A stretch of 64,000 nt of DNA from JAJTFW01 sp046330075 (GTDB taxonomy: Bacteria; Bacteroidota; Bacteroidia; AKYH767-A; OLB10), in contig JAXLTL010000006.1 in NCBI GenBank assembly GCA_046330075.1, positions 124,001 through 188,000 on the forward strand, read 5' to 3'. How positions within the stretch are numbered: position 1 is the first letter of the stretch; the number at the start of each line of letters is the position of its first letter. A program made the translations under genes and the position numbers. Under the pieces are notes generated by a model. That model ran no database searches, was not told where the DNA came from, and saw only the letters and a list, made by a program, of their open reading frames with translations. Of the stretch, positions 8,801 to 17,952 are shown piece by piece.

Positions 8801-9459
8801 AGCTGGTGGATTTCCTCAGTGAAAAATCTGTTTGGATCATCGGTGGGGATGGCTGGGCCTATGATATCGGTTTCAGTGGTCTCGATCACGTTTTATCTAC
8901 CGGTGAGAATGTGAATATTCTGGTGCTGGATACGGAAGTGTATTCAAACACAGGTGGACAAAAATCCAAAGCTTCTCCACTCGGTGCAAGTGCCAAGTTT
9001 TCTATCAAAGGCAAGCAAACATCGAAGAAAGATCTTGCATTGCAGGCCATCGCACATGGCAATGCCTACGTCGCGCAAATTGCTATCGGTGCGAATGACC
9101 TCCATACAGTTCGCACACTTTTAGAAGCTGAAGCCTATCCGGGACCGAGTATCGTGATCGCTTACAGTCACTGCATCGCGCATGGTTATGATATGGCAAA
9201 GGGTGCCGAGCATCAGGCGGAAGCGGTGAAGTCGGGTTATTGGCCACTGTTCAGATACAATCCGCATAAGGCGAAGGGAGAACGCTTCTCGCTCGATTCA
9301 AAAGACCCAAGTATGCCGGTTGGTGATTTTATGTACAAGGAGCAGCGTTTTAATGTTATTAAAAACAGCAACCCGGCTCGTGCAGATGATTTCCTGCATC
9401 GGGAAGAGCATGAAGTCGAATCACATTGGGAAAAACTGCTGACGCTGCGTAATCTCTGA
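5884..9459 (+). CDS. nifJ: pyruvate:ferredoxin (flavodoxin) oxidoreductase
   Basis: This single-chain PFOR oxidatively decarboxylates pyruvate to acetyl-CoA with electron transfer to ferredoxin or flavodoxin. The 1191-residue chain has all expected domains: an N-terminal pyrimidine-binding domain with YPITPSSSMGEW, a transketolase-C-like domain (about 300-400), the gamma domain (about 420-620, GLGADGTVSANKNSIKI), and two ferredoxin-type [4Fe-4S] motifs from Cys706 (CSQCGKCFLICP) and about Cys764 (CTGCNLCVEVCP). The C-terminal thiamine-diphosphate domain carries CSGCGETPYLKL, GGDGWAYDIGF and NTGGQKSKA. The frame is open to a GTG at 5842, but the ATG at 5884 fits the usual N-terminus. Its presence suggests anaerobic or facultative metabolism. 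A strong terminator follows. Confidence 0.95.
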   Translation: METPVIQPEKVKAAPAKGPRYEIMDGNEAAAYVAYRTNEICAIYPITPSSSMGEWSDEWSANGLKNIYGTVPTVIEMQSEAGAAGALHGSLQGGALSTTFTCSQGLLLMIPNMFKIAGELTPAVFQIAARALATHALSIFGDHSDVMAVRSTGFSMLFGTCPQEAMDMALIAQSSTLKARVPFMNIFDGFRTSHELNKVELIPDEVMLALIDAEDVKAHRNRALNPENPFIRGTAQNPDVFFQGREASNPFYAKVPAIVQEKMDQFAQLTGRQYRLFEYYGATDAEDVVIIMGSGAGAVKETVDYLNNAGRKTGVLNVRLYRPFAMEMFVKALPSSVKRIAVLDRCKESGSIGEPLYVDVCTALREVWEGQQPKVIGGRYGLASKEFNPGMVKAVFDELLKEQPKRHFTIGIHDDVSHTSLEWDEQFNIEQQHRFRGLFYGLGADGTVSANKNSIKIIGENTNQFVQGYFVYDSKKSGSLTVSHLRFGDHPIRSTYLVQSANFVACHHFSYLTKYDVLKYAEKGATFLLNSPYEPDEIWDRLPDTIQQEIIHKQLRFYIVNATRVARETGMGSRINTILQSCFFAISQVVPREEAIRHIKNAIYKTYSKKGEAAVQKNYFAVDQSLHHLHEIDYSSKKVGSLKPEPLISGEAPDFVQSVIGKIISGDGDELPVSAFPIDGTYPSGTTKFEKRNIADKVPVWDADLCSQCGKCFLICPHAAIRCKVYDKDALQGAPANFKHTDPIGKEFYKDKEAYTLQVAVEDCTGCNLCVEVCPIESKTEKGHKAINMMDQLPLKEEEQKNWDFFLGLPDIDRERVNRNTVKGTQFYEPLFEFSGACSGCGETPYLKLLSQLFGDRMLIANATGCSSIFGGNLPTTPWTLNKDGHGPAWANSLFEDNAEFGLGLRLATDKKKETASRLLHKLKNIVGPDLAEDILTHPEDSEGDFIRRRKQLNELKGVLRATDHPEAKELLQLVDFLSEKSVWIIGGDGWAYDIGFSGLDHVLSTGENVNILVLDTEVYSNTGGQKSKASPLGASAKFSIKGKQTSKKDLALQAIAHGNAYVAQIAIGANDLHTVRTLLEAEAYPGPSIVIAYSHCIAHGYDMAKGAEHQAEAVKSGYWPLFRYNPHKAKGERFSLDSKDPSMPVGDFMYKEQRFNVIKNSNPARADDFLHREEHEVESHWEKLLTLRNL

Positions 9460-9477
9460 TATGATCCTATAATGATG

Positions 9478-9514
9478 GAAAGCCGTCGGCGCGAGCCGAC
9501 GGCTTTCTTTTTTC
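9478..9514 (+). terminator. rho-independent terminator after nifJ
   Basis: A perfect 10-bp stem AGCCGTCGGC / GCCGACGGCT with a GCGA tetraloop is followed by TTCTTTTTTC. It lies 21 bases after the PFOR stop codon. Because A residues precede the stem it may also work on the minus strand for the convergent T9SS gene. Confidence 0.9.
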
Positions 9515-9526
9515 ACGCAGGATGGA

Positions 9527-11068
9527 TTATTCGATGATCAGTTTTCTTTGTAAAAATTCTTTTCCGTTTTCATGGATGGCAGAAATAAGATAGCAACCGG
9601 GTAGTAATGAACGTATGCTGACTTCCTTGCCTGAACATGTTTTTCCGCTAAGCATACAGCGTCCTGACATATCGAAAATTCTGAAATTGAAAAAATCGTT
9701 GTGTTCGGTTTTGAAATAAATATAATCTGTTGCCGGAACGGGGTAAACGGTATTTACTGCTGATGCCTCATTTTCAGCAATAGCTGTGGTAAGGCAAATA
9801 ACATTGGATGTAAGGGTTGTCGTGGTTACGGTTGCACTGGCTGAACTGCCGATAACGGTTGTTGAATAAAGCGGGTGTGTTGATTGTAGGTTTGTTGAGG
9901 GAGTTGACTGTGTAAACGCAACTCCAAGTACATTGCAGTTACCGGCATTACCTGCTGAATCCAGTTTCATAAGAAACATATGTTGTGCATTAAATGGGCC
10001 TGCTGCTCCGCAGATAATATAACCTCCGTCACTCGTAGGGGCAATGGCATTGAACCGTGCTGTCGTGACTCCTGTCGGAAGATAGCTCTTCATCCAGATC
10101 GTGTTTCCGTTGCTGTCAAGTTTAACAAGAAAGGGGTTTTCATTTCCGCTGCTTAACCCTGTAAAACGCCCTGCTATAATAATGTTTCCATTGGAGTCTT
10201 CAATAAATTCAGATGGCTGCACATCGTTTCCGTTTAATGCAAATTTCTTAGAGGCAATGATATTGGTACACGTTGAATCAACAATTATAAATGAAGTTGT
10301 GGCACCGGACATGGAACCGTAATTGTCAAGTGAGAGACAAGCGAAGTTTTCGTTAGACAGCCGTTGTGCATCTACGGAATATATACCCAACCCGCTTCCG
10401 AAGCTTTTTACAATGGTACCGCTGCTGTCAAGAACGGAAAACGCGTTGGTAAGGTGTCCCATGGTAACTTGCCCGTTTCCAATATACCTTCCGCGATAAT
10501 CCGGGCTGGCAAATTGATTGGTTCCAAGATAGGTCTGTGATACGATATTGCCATTGTTGTCAAGCACGAGGTACGAGGGTTTTACCGCTCCACCCAGGCC
10601 AAACGATCCTGTGACCCCATAGATCCCGGAAGCGATTTCAAAACCTCGGTTGGCATTGTCATTGATTCCATTGTTTGTGATTTGACGATAGAACTGCGGT
10701 TGGAAATTTCCGTCGAGTTTTAAGATCAAAGCATTAAAATCTGAAACAGATGTAAATACATTGCCGGTAATGAAATATCCACCGTCACTTGTTTGTACTA
10801 CTGATCGGAAAATTTCCGATGTTGCAGATGTAAGCGTATAAGATTGGAGAATGACTCCCGTTGGTGATATTTCGGCTATAACAGGATCGAAATTATTTCC
10901 GCCCGGGTAAACATAGCCACAAATGATATAATTCCCTGATGCATTTTGTATGACCGAGTAGGCTTCGTCATTGTTGCCGAAGTGGAAGTCTAATGTAAAG
11001 GTATTAACTTGTGCCGACAACTGTAAGGTAGTGAGTAGAATAAACAGAAGGGTAATTTGTTTTTTCAT
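9527..11068 (-). CDS. secreted T9SS type A sorting-domain protein with beta-propeller-like repeats
   Basis: The 513-residue protein begins with a signal peptide (MKKQITLLFILLTTLQLSAQ). Residues 25-400 contain repeated blocks of the type 'SDGGYFITG...LILKLDGN', in which a glycine-rich strand is followed by a lysine-leucine-aspartate strand; this is the pattern of secreted SBBP-like or delta-60-like beta-propellers. The last 75 residues, from about YPVPATDYIYF to FLQRKLIIE, form a T9SS type A sorting domain, so the product is probably exported across the outer membrane and anchored or released. No catalytic motif is visible. It lies downstream of another T9SS cargo gene on the same strand, with a strong hairpin in the gap. 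Confidence 0.85.
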   Translation of the reverse strand: MKKQITLLFILLTTLQLSAQVNTFTLDFHFGNNDEAYSVIQNASGNYIICGYVYPGGNNFDPVIAEISPTGVILQSYTLTSATSEIFRSVVQTSDGGYFITGNVFTSVSDFNALILKLDGNFQPQFYRQITNNGINDNANRGFEIASGIYGVTGSFGLGGAVKPSYLVLDNNGNIVSQTYLGTNQFASPDYRGRYIGNGQVTMGHLTNAFSVLDSSGTIVKSFGSGLGIYSVDAQRLSNENFACLSLDNYGSMSGATTSFIIVDSTCTNIIASKKFALNGNDVQPSEFIEDSNGNIIIAGRFTGLSSGNENPFLVKLDSNGNTIWMKSYLPTGVTTARFNAIAPTSDGGYIICGAAGPFNAQHMFLMKLDSAGNAGNCNVLGVAFTQSTPSTNLQSTHPLYSTTVIGSSASATVTTTTLTSNVICLTTAIAENEASAVNTVYPVPATDYIYFKTEHNDFFNFRIFDMSGRCMLSGKTCSGKEVSIRSLLPGCYLISAIHENGKEFLQRKLIIE

Positions 11069-11120
11069 GACAATGCTTGTTTGAAGCTAAAGTACTAATT
11101 CAGATAGAACTAAAAGCAGG

Positions 11121-11162
11121 CAGGGGAGAAAATACAACCGAAGGTTGTATTTTCCTCCCCTG
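11121..11162 (-). terminator. long hairpin between two T9SS cargo genes
   Basis: An inverted repeat of about 19 bp with one bulged base, arms CAGGGGAG-AAAATACAACC and its complement, encloses a 3-4-base loop. Read on the minus strand the loop is C-TTCG-G, the exceptionally stable UUCG tetraloop. It lies 46 bases after the stop of the 2012-residue gene and before the next minus-strand gene. No clear T-run follows, so it may be a terminator, a 3'-end stabiliser or an attenuator. Confidence 0.65.
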
Positions 11163-11207
11163 TAAGAGTAGGTTAGCGAAATGCTGATCCCTGTATTTAG
11201 GGAAGGC

Positions 11208-14200
11208 TTACTTCTTTATGAATTTGATTGTTGACTGTTCCTGGCCGCTTATTAGCTGAATAAAATACAGACCTTCCCGAAGTCCTGAGCAATCTGCCGG
11301 AATCATATTCGCTCCGGTGGTGATTTGAGTAGTAGGTAGCACTTTTACTGTTCTTCCGGTAACGTCCGAAATCTTCAATTGTAATTCATCGCCCTGACGT
11401 CCCTTCCAGTTAAACAGGATGGTTGCTACGTTGCTTGCCGGGTTGGGGAAGATAGATATACCATCAAAGGCTTGCTGTTCCTCAACAGAAGTGTTTAATA
11501 CCTGAATTGTTCCGTCAACAGGTGATAAGTTAATCGGTGTCGCATCTGGCTCAAATGACCGGTAGTCACTTAAGGGAATTGTGACGGTTGGATTGCCGGT
11601 ATAAGCAGCATTCACCACAAAACTGATGTCGGCAAGTTCACCGTATGCTGAAACCTGATCACCATCCAATCGCGCCAGACTCACTGCGGCGATACCGGTT
11701 ACTTCATCCGCCTGATGAAACATGATGCAATTACTATCCGGACATAACCAGTTGTTGATCGTAGTAACATTGTATGATCCCGGTACAATGAGGCCCGCGG
11801 GTAGGGTAACTTTGAATCCGATGGCAGATAATAAATCTACCGGTAATCCGCTGTTTCCTGCCATTACTTTCAAATGAACCGTGTCACCTGCGGAGAAGAC
11901 CGTTCCTACCGGAATAACAGCAAGATCCGGACCTGTCATCAATCGTTGTGGATCCGGGTTTGCTAACGCATGCGTCAGTCCGTAATTGTCGATAACAACA
12001 ACGGTATCGCTGAGATTGATCCACCCGTCACCGTTGGCATCCGCATGGTTCATGTTTATACCACTGCCCTGCGTTTCGTTCCAGAGCAACGATGGTTGCG
12101 CTATCCATGCGAAGGACGGGTCGTTGGGTCGTGAGGTGCTGTAGTGATTATAATATAGACCGATCGGCAACAGGTCAAAGTTGTCGACATTCTTGCTGCT
12201 GTCGCAGTCGCCTGGCCATACGAAACCGAGTGCGGGATTCGGACTGTATTCGTCAGCACCAATGGTAGGTGTTGTCATACTACGGGGCTCTCCGTCGATA
12301 TCTGTTGTAATTCCAGGCCAGGTAACGCCCGGCATGGAGATGGCTGACCGCAGATGCATGTCGGTGAGTGTAGTATATTCTGCCGTTACGGAATCAGACT
12401 GACTGTCGAAACCGGTTGCGGTTTTCCAGGTGGCAATCGTATAATCATTACCGTTGTTAATGAAATTCAAGGGTGAGCCTATCGATTGATAACGGTTGTT
12501 GTTAAAGGTTGAAAAGAAAGAGGGAGAGCTGATTTCTACAGCTGCAGTTCCGTTTGTGCGTACCAGATTGTTTACAAATGTGAGATTGTTGGAAGTGTAT
12601 AAAAGAACGCCATGCCCGAAACTGTTGTTTACAACATCAAGGTTGTCGGCATTGATACTTGCTCCGGCTACAGGCAGCCAGAAAGGGGAAGAGGAGAAGA
12701 TGTTATTGTACAGATAACAATAGTTTGAAGTGCTGCATTGGCAATAAAGATCCAGCGTCTCATCTCCCCAATTCTCGCTTGTGACCATGTTGTTGGATAC
12801 CCTGATAGAATCACATGACTGGATACTCAGGCGCTGGGTATGTTCAGTGCCTATTGACTGCATATCATTATGATCGATGTCCAGTTTGCTGATATTGTAA
12901 AAGTGCATGCCGTTGTTTTGCCGCAGTGTATTGTTGGCGATCATAATATTCCGGTCGGAGGTGAGGCTGCCGCCCATATTGATGCCTGCTTCTCCTTGAT
13001 AAATATAGTTGTTGAGCATACGGATGTTCTGACAACTGTAGCATTGAACAGTATTGCCGTTTCCGCTAACAGCAGATGACCTCGGAATACCGTATAGTTT
13101 GCAATTTGTTAAGTTGATATCATGCACCGTTTCCATGTTAACAACCGACTGTCCTGCCGGATCGGCCTGCATCGCGTCATAGGTTCTCGGAACCGAATTC
13201 CGGATGGTCAAATGATCGATGGAGCAAAACTGCGTATAGAAAAGATAAAGCGGGTTCCGGTAATAGGAATAATCTGAACCTAATTCAAGAATTACATCGT
13301 CGGCACTTCCGGTACGGGATGTCCATACGATCGTATCATTAGCACTTGCAGAAGGTATGGCTTCAATCTTTACCTGCTCTGTATAATAGCCTGGTTCAAT
13401 GGCGATCTTCACCGGATCTGAAACGCCACATGTTTTTAATGTGGTTGCTGAAGCCTGTATATTATCGAAATAACAGGTGTCGCAACCGGCAGAGTACGTG
13501 CCGGCCAGAGGTGTAGTGCAGATGATTTGCGACTGGATGATGGTGTCGTTTTCCTGAAAGTCATCCGTGCTTCCGTTTACTTTTTCTATCCAAACTCTGA
13601 TACGGTTATAGTTCTTGCTGAAGTTATAACTGTTTACTGCGAAAGTGACAGAGTCGCCTGTAAGAATATTTCCGTTCCAGATTAGCGTTTGTACCGCATC
13701 GTTATTGATGTGGTATTTTACTTCGAGCGAGGTGACAGGAACAACGGATTTGCTTTTGACTTTAATGGAGATATTCCTTGTAGCCGGACCCGTAGTGGTT
13801 ATATCACTCAGCGTGACGGAGTCGAGTGCGGCATCTTTCAGTGTCGCGTTGTAAGCAGCATAGCAGTAATTTCCGCAGGTTCCGTTGCTGGTGACGATAG
13901 ATCGGAAAGCTCTGAATTGCAGTCCTGCATTTGTAGAGTGAAATACATGGTGATTTCCACATGCATCCTGTTGGGAAGTGATCGCGGCAAAATCAGAAGT
14001 CCGGTCGGCCGACAATAATTCCCCGCTGGCGCCAAAGCGCAGCATGAAGGTGCCGATTGTTGGAACAGGCGAAACGTTGAATGGGGTATTCGTACCATCT
14101 ACGATCAGATATTTTGTTGACATGAAGGCCAGCACACTAACACTTCCGTCGTTGTTGGTGCCAATTGATTTAAAGCTCATCGAATCAGCATACATGATCC

Positions 14201-17200
14201 AGTTTAATGTTCCCGATGGTTGAAAGGATGCAACAAACTGGTATTCGTAATTCTGAACAGGGAATGTAATGGTGCCCTGGGAAGTGATCAGTTTGTTTTT
14301 TGCCCGTCCGAGATATACCAGATTTCCCGAATTCGTTTCTTTATAGTCGGTGATAAATTCGGGTTGCCCGCTCATGAGTGTAACTGCATCTGTAAATCCG
14401 GTGCTCAAATCGTAACGACTCACAAATAAACATTTTTCAGCAGCTGTTCCCGCAGGAAGATTATTCGTCATCACCTGATTACTGAAGTTTACAGGTGAGC
14501 CAATGCTTGACGCATCCAGCATTCCGCTGATAAGGATATCTCCATTGTTTCCTTTTCGTGCTATCAGGTTCTGTCGCAAAGTATCGTAAGCAAAATACTG
14601 ATTCATCAGCGGATATTTAACTTTAAATTTAGCCGGAGTCGTTACGCCTCCCGATCCGCCACTGCCAAAGGCGTCAAATGTCAAAATCTGACCATCAGCA
14701 TTTAACTCCATGATGAATGCTTCACCTTTGTTACTGATGGAAGGGGTGTATTTATAAGGACCCTCAGGCGTTTGGAATTCACATCCGTTCCAGGCATTGA
14801 TGCCAACGGCAAATATGCGGTTGTTGACCGTGATCATATCGGAAAAATCAGCCAGTGGTGCTTCGATGGCCCATTTAAAATTGCCGTTCTCGTTCAGTTT
14901 AATAATTGCGTTTTTATTGCGGATAAAATTGCCCTGGATGTCGAATCGTGATGGCGATACATAGTGCGTGGCAAAATAGGTGTTGGTTTGACGGTCCGCC
15001 GTAATACCATTGATTAAGCCTTGTGCACCCGGGTTATTCCCCGTTGAGTTGAAGGTCATGTAGTACCGACGTGTACCATTAGAGTCTAACCGAAGGACAT
15101 ATGGTGTGAACGCAAAATTTGTTGATTGCGCATTGTATCCAACTGCATGAAGATTGTTGAATTCATCAAAGCAATACTTGTAGGTGCTGGTGCCAATCGT
15201 TCCGCTAAAGGTGTCAGCAGCACAGGTAATGGTGGTGGAAACAGGCAGACTCCCATAAATATATACCGGCTTTTTAATGATTTTTTCGCAAGTATAATCC
15301 AGTCGTGCTGTGAGTGTAACCGTGTCAATGCCAGCAACAGCGTAAGATGGAGCTGAAGGTGTTTGTCCGCTGCCGGTCAATGGGCTTGCTCCATTGCCAA
15401 AACTCCAGTCCCAGGCATTGAAACCTGTTGAAGTTGCAGTCATATTCACAGGTTGCCCGATTGCGCCTTGCAATGTTCCCGGACTGACAGATGCGGATGT
15501 GCCGCGGTATGTTAGTGTAAAGGTGCCGGGCAGGGTTTTCAGACAATTAAGGCTTTTGAAGCGTGCAGTGACGGTGATATTGACAGAGGAGGTGATGGGG
15601 CCCAGCGGTATACCGATGGTTCCCCCCGTTCCGTCTACTTTCAGAAAGGTGTTGTTGGAACAATAATAATCCCATCCCGGTTCTGAATTATAGATCAGCA
15701 TATAGGTCGTGTCGCCGGTGCAGATCGTATCACGGTACAGCATCGCCGATACATTGGCCGCCGGAGCAGCAATCCAAAGGGAGTCGAATACTTCCAGTGT
15801 GTCGGCACCGCAGACATTGTTGGAAGTGGCTCGGATACGATATGTTTTTATGGTTGATTGATTCGTAGCAGTGGAAAGAGTTACCGTGTTTCCTGTACCT
15901 CCTTGTGTGGTCCCAACCTGAGTGTTGCCATCAAAGAGAGTGTAATTGACTAAGACCTGACTGTTGGGGATATAAAAATGCCCCTGTCCGCCCTGACATA
16001 TTGTGTCATTGATCACAGTAAATGGAAGAATAGCGGGAATAGAGGTTACATAAAAGAAGGTGGTAGATGTGTCCGAATACCCGTTGTTGGAGGTGATAAG
16101 GGAGAGGGAATTATTACCGCCGGTTGAAAGTGTGAGGGATGGGGAATGCTGTGTGCTCACAGGATTTCCATTTAATATCCATTGGTAAGACCATGCCGGA
16201 TTGCCAAGATTTAGAGGTTGTATGTTGGTGCCTTGGCAATTATTACCTACTGGCAAACTGAAAAGAGAAATGGGTGTCGGTAATCCACCACCGTTAGACG
16301 TTACAGCCACATATCCGCTGTCGCCGGCCACCATGCCATTGTTGGCATCGTAGAAATTAATATCATTAACACGCTGGACATTGGGAATATTAAATTTCTC
16401 CCAATACAATCCTCCTGATATTGACCGGTAAACACCATCATAAGCTCCGATATATAATGTGTCAGGACTAAATGCATAGATACAGCGGATATCTACAGCA
16501 GGAATATTCAGCACTGCCCAGGTAAGCCCACCGTCTGTTGATTTCTTTAAAACTCCATAACCACCGGCATATCCGGTATTCGTGCCATGTGCGAAGGAAA
16601 CATTCTCAATATTGCTTTGGAAATTCAACACGGATGTCCAGCTCTGTCCTCCGTTTACCGAACGGTAAATATTAGATCCTGAAACCGAAACATACGTGGT
16701 GCCATTGACCCACGAAACATCTTCGAGTGTAGTAGTAGTTCCTGATGCTCCTGCAGTCCAGGTACCGCCATTGTTGGCCGTTTTATACACTCTGCCTGCA
16801 CCGCCAACTGCCACGCCATTGCCGGCACCGTCAAAGTCCATCGCACTGATGTACCTTGGAAGGTTTCCGCTATTGGTATAAAAATTATGGCTCCAGGAAG
16901 CACCATTATTCGCCGTTCCGAAAATGATCAGGTCATTACTCAGGTAAAAGAATCCGGAGGCTATCGCGCTCGCAGGTCCTGTGACATAAATATCATCAAA
17001 GCTGCCAATGATTTGTGAATTGCCTAAAGTTGCATTCAGCCCATTCACAAAATTGAAAGTCGTTCCGCTGTTCGAAGAGCGAAATATACCATTGTAACTT
17101 CCGGCCCATACTTCACCGTTGGACTGATAGCGCACACAGTAGATGGGATCATTGGTTCCGGTATTGAGTTGTGTCCATTGTGCAAAGCACGAATGCGACA

Positions 17201-17246
17201 GGACTACGAGGAGAGCGGCCGAAAGAAGCCGAAGGAAATGTTTCAT
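11208..17246 (-). CDS. giant multidomain secreted T9SS type A protein (2012 aa)
   Basis: The protein has a signal peptide (MKHFLRLLSAALLVVLSHSCFAQ) when started at the ATG at 17244-17246; the frame is open 17 codons further upstream. The apparent order is: BNR/YCF48-like propeller repeats (about 25-318), Ig-like strands (about 320-570), a PKD-like domain with DWSFGNGASP (about 580-650), a propeller-like region (about 700-1120), a CARDB-like segment (about 1130-1240), a right-handed beta-helix with repeated 'N..I..N.I' turns (about 1350-1600), two dockerin/EF-hand-like calcium loops (GDCDSSKNVDNFD near 1680 and DANGDGWINLSD near 1734), a cohesin-like beta domain (about 1760-1900) and a T9SS type A sorting domain from about 1929. 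It probably acts at the cell surface, perhaps in adhesion. The ligand is unknown. Confidence 0.85.
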   Translation of the reverse strand: MKHFLRLLSAALLVVLSHSCFAQWTQLNTGTNDPIYCVRYQSNGEVWAGSYNGIFRSSNSGTTFNFVNGLNATLGNSQIIGSFDDIYVTGPASAIASGFFYLSNDLIIFGTANNGASWSHNFYTNSGNLPRYISAMDFDGAGNGVAVGGAGRVYKTANNGGTWTAGASGTTTTLEDVSWVNGTTYVSVSGSNIYRSVNGGQSWTSVLNFQSNIENVSFAHGTNTGYAGGYGVLKKSTDGGLTWAVLNIPAVDIRCIYAFSPDTLYIGAYDGVYRSISGGLYWEKFNIPNVQRVNDINFYDANNGMVAGDSGYVAVTSNGGGLPTPISLFSLPVGNNCQGTNIQPLNLGNPAWSYQWILNGNPVSTQHSPSLTLSTGGNNSLSLITSNNGYSDTSTTFFYVTSIPAILPFTVINDTICQGGQGHFYIPNSQVLVNYTLFDGNTQVGTTQGGTGNTVTLSTATNQSTIKTYRIRATSNNVCGADTLEVFDSLWIAAPAANVSAMLYRDTICTGDTTYMLIYNSEPGWDYYCSNNTFLKVDGTGGTIGIPLGPITSSVNITVTARFKSLNCLKTLPGTFTLTYRGTSASVSPGTLQGAIGQPVNMTATSTGFNAWDWSFGNGASPLTGSGQTPSAPSYAVAGIDTVTLTARLDYTCEKIIKKPVYIYGSLPVSTTITCAADTFSGTIGTSTYKYCFDEFNNLHAVGYNAQSTNFAFTPYVLRLDSNGTRRYYMTFNSTGNNPGAQGLINGITADRQTNTYFATHYVSPSRFDIQGNFIRNKNAIIKLNENGNFKWAIEAPLADFSDMITVNNRIFAVGINAWNGCEFQTPEGPYKYTPSISNKGEAFIMELNADGQILTFDAFGSGGSGGVTTPAKFKVKYPLMNQYFAYDTLRQNLIARKGNNGDILISGMLDASSIGSPVNFSNQVMTNNLPAGTAAEKCLFVSRYDLSTGFTDAVTLMSGQPEFITDYKETNSGNLVYLGRAKNKLITSQGTITFPVQNYEYQFVASFQPSGTLNWIMYADSMSFKSIGTNNDGSVSVLAFMSTKYLIVDGTNTPFNVSPVPTIGTFMLRFGASGELLSADRTSDFAAITSQQDACGNHHVFHSTNAGLQFRAFRSIVTSNGTCGNYCYAAYNATLKDAALDSVTLSDITTTGPATRNISIKVKSKSVVPVTSLEVKYHINNDAVQTLIWNGNILTGDSVTFAVNSYNFSKNYNRIRVWIEKVNGSTDDFQENDTIIQSQIICTTPLAGTYSAGCDTCYFDNIQASATTLKTCGVSDPVKIAIEPGYYTEQVKIEAIPSASANDTIVWTSRTGSADDVILELGSDYSYYRNPLYLFYTQFCSIDHLTIRNSVPRTYDAMQADPAGQSVVNMETVHDINLTNCKLYGIPRSSAVSGNGNTVQCYSCQNIRMLNNYIYQGEAGINMGGSLTSDRNIMIANNTLRQNNGMHFYNISKLDIDHNDMQSIGTEHTQRLSIQSCDSIRVSNNMVTSENWGDETLDLYCQCSTSNYCYLYNNIFSSSPFWLPVAGASINADNLDVVNNSFGHGVLLYTSNNLTFVNNLVRTNGTAAVEISSPSFFSTFNNNRYQSIGSPLNFINNGNDYTIATWKTATGFDSQSDSVTAEYTTLTDMHLRSAISMPGVTWPGITTDIDGEPRSMTTPTIGADEYSPNPALGFVWPGDCDSSKNVDNFDLLPIGLYYNHYSTSRPNDPSFAWIAQPSLLWNETQGSGINMNHADANGDGWINLSDTVVVIDNYGLTHALANPDPQRLMTGPDLAVIPVGTVFSAGDTVHLKVMAGNSGLPVDLLSAIGFKVTLPAGLIVPGSYNVTTINNWLCPDSNCIMFHQADEVTGIAAVSLARLDGDQVSAYGELADISFVVNAAYTGNPTVTIPLSDYRSFEPDATPINLSPVDGTIQVLNTSVEEQQAFDGISIFPNPASNVATILFNWKGRQGDELQLKISDVTGRTVKVLPTTQITTGANMIPADCSGLREGLYFIQLISGQEQSTIKFIKK

Positions 17247-17280
17247 AAGTAGGATTTGGGTAACCGAAGGTATGAAAAAA

Positions 17281-17352
17281 GGCGCTGCGTGCAGCATGCT
17301 ACAGTCCCGCAGCGGGCTGCGGGATCAGGCTTCAGGCTTTATGACGCAGGCA
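17281..17352. repeat. short GC-rich repeat sharing the CCCGCAG hairpin
   Basis: Just upstream of the giant T9SS gene, GCTACAG words and a perfect hairpin CCCGCAG-CGGG-CTGCGGG at 17306-17323 occur, followed by CAGGCTTCAGGC and GCAGCTCGCTGC. The same hairpin arms occur twice in the 5.4-5.8 kb island, which indicates one dispersed intergenic repeat family. Confidence 0.6.
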
Positions 17353-17429
17353 GCTCGCTGCAATGCAACAAACTGCCCGGTCGCCAACAATTTAACCCGC
17401 CTCGGCGGAAATCGAGGGCCCGCCCTGAT

Positions 17430-17700
17430 GAGCGAGGAGTCGAAAATGCCAAAATATAAAGTGAAATATCAAATCCTCTCGACTTCAGCCCTGAAGTGTG
17501 AGGAGTCGAAAATGCCAAATGATGGAGCGGAATGTCAAATCCTCTCTACTTCAGGGCTGAAGTGTGAGGCGTAGAAAATGCAAAGAGGCCAAGACAGATG
17601 TCTTCGCCACCTTTAGCCAGGGCCCGCCCTGAAGTGTGAGGCGAAGAAATTTGAAGAAAATGCAAAGAGGCCAAGACAGATGTCTTCGCCTCTCTACTTC
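17430..17700. repeat. direct repeats with about 66-base period beside the tRNA gene
   Basis: This gene-free stretch contains a GAGGAGTCGAAAATGCCAAA unit at 17434-17453 and 17500-17519, and variants beginning near 17566 and 17640. A 35-bp block that starts GAAAATGCAAAGAGGCC and ends CTTCGCC is repeated exactly at 17574-17608 and 17656-17690. Short palindromes CTTCAG-CC-CTGAAG lie between units. No convincing gene or promoter is seen. Spacing and sequence are too irregular for a CRISPR array. Confidence 0.75.
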
Positions 17701-17704
17701 AGGG

Positions 17705-17778
<74 letters not shown>

Positions 17779-17952
17779 TTAGGGGTAATTTCCGATGGCC
17801 GGAGCCTTTTCGGGGACGACAAAAATAATATTTATCAATGAATTCATTTGCGTAAACCCTGACATTGATCCTGATACCGGCTGAATGACTAAACCTTCCC
17901 CTTTCGAAGAGGTGATGCTGAATAATCAAATGCCAGGGTCAATCGTCAGGGG

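Noticed and set aside
17143..17574. Plus-strand open frame of 143 codons
   Set aside because: It runs across the 5' end of the giant T9SS gene and the repeat region, and its sequence is a translation of direct repeats.
17430..17700. CRISPR-like array
   Set aside because: Repeat units vary in length and sequence, spacing is irregular, the 'spacers' are related to each other, and no cas gene is present.
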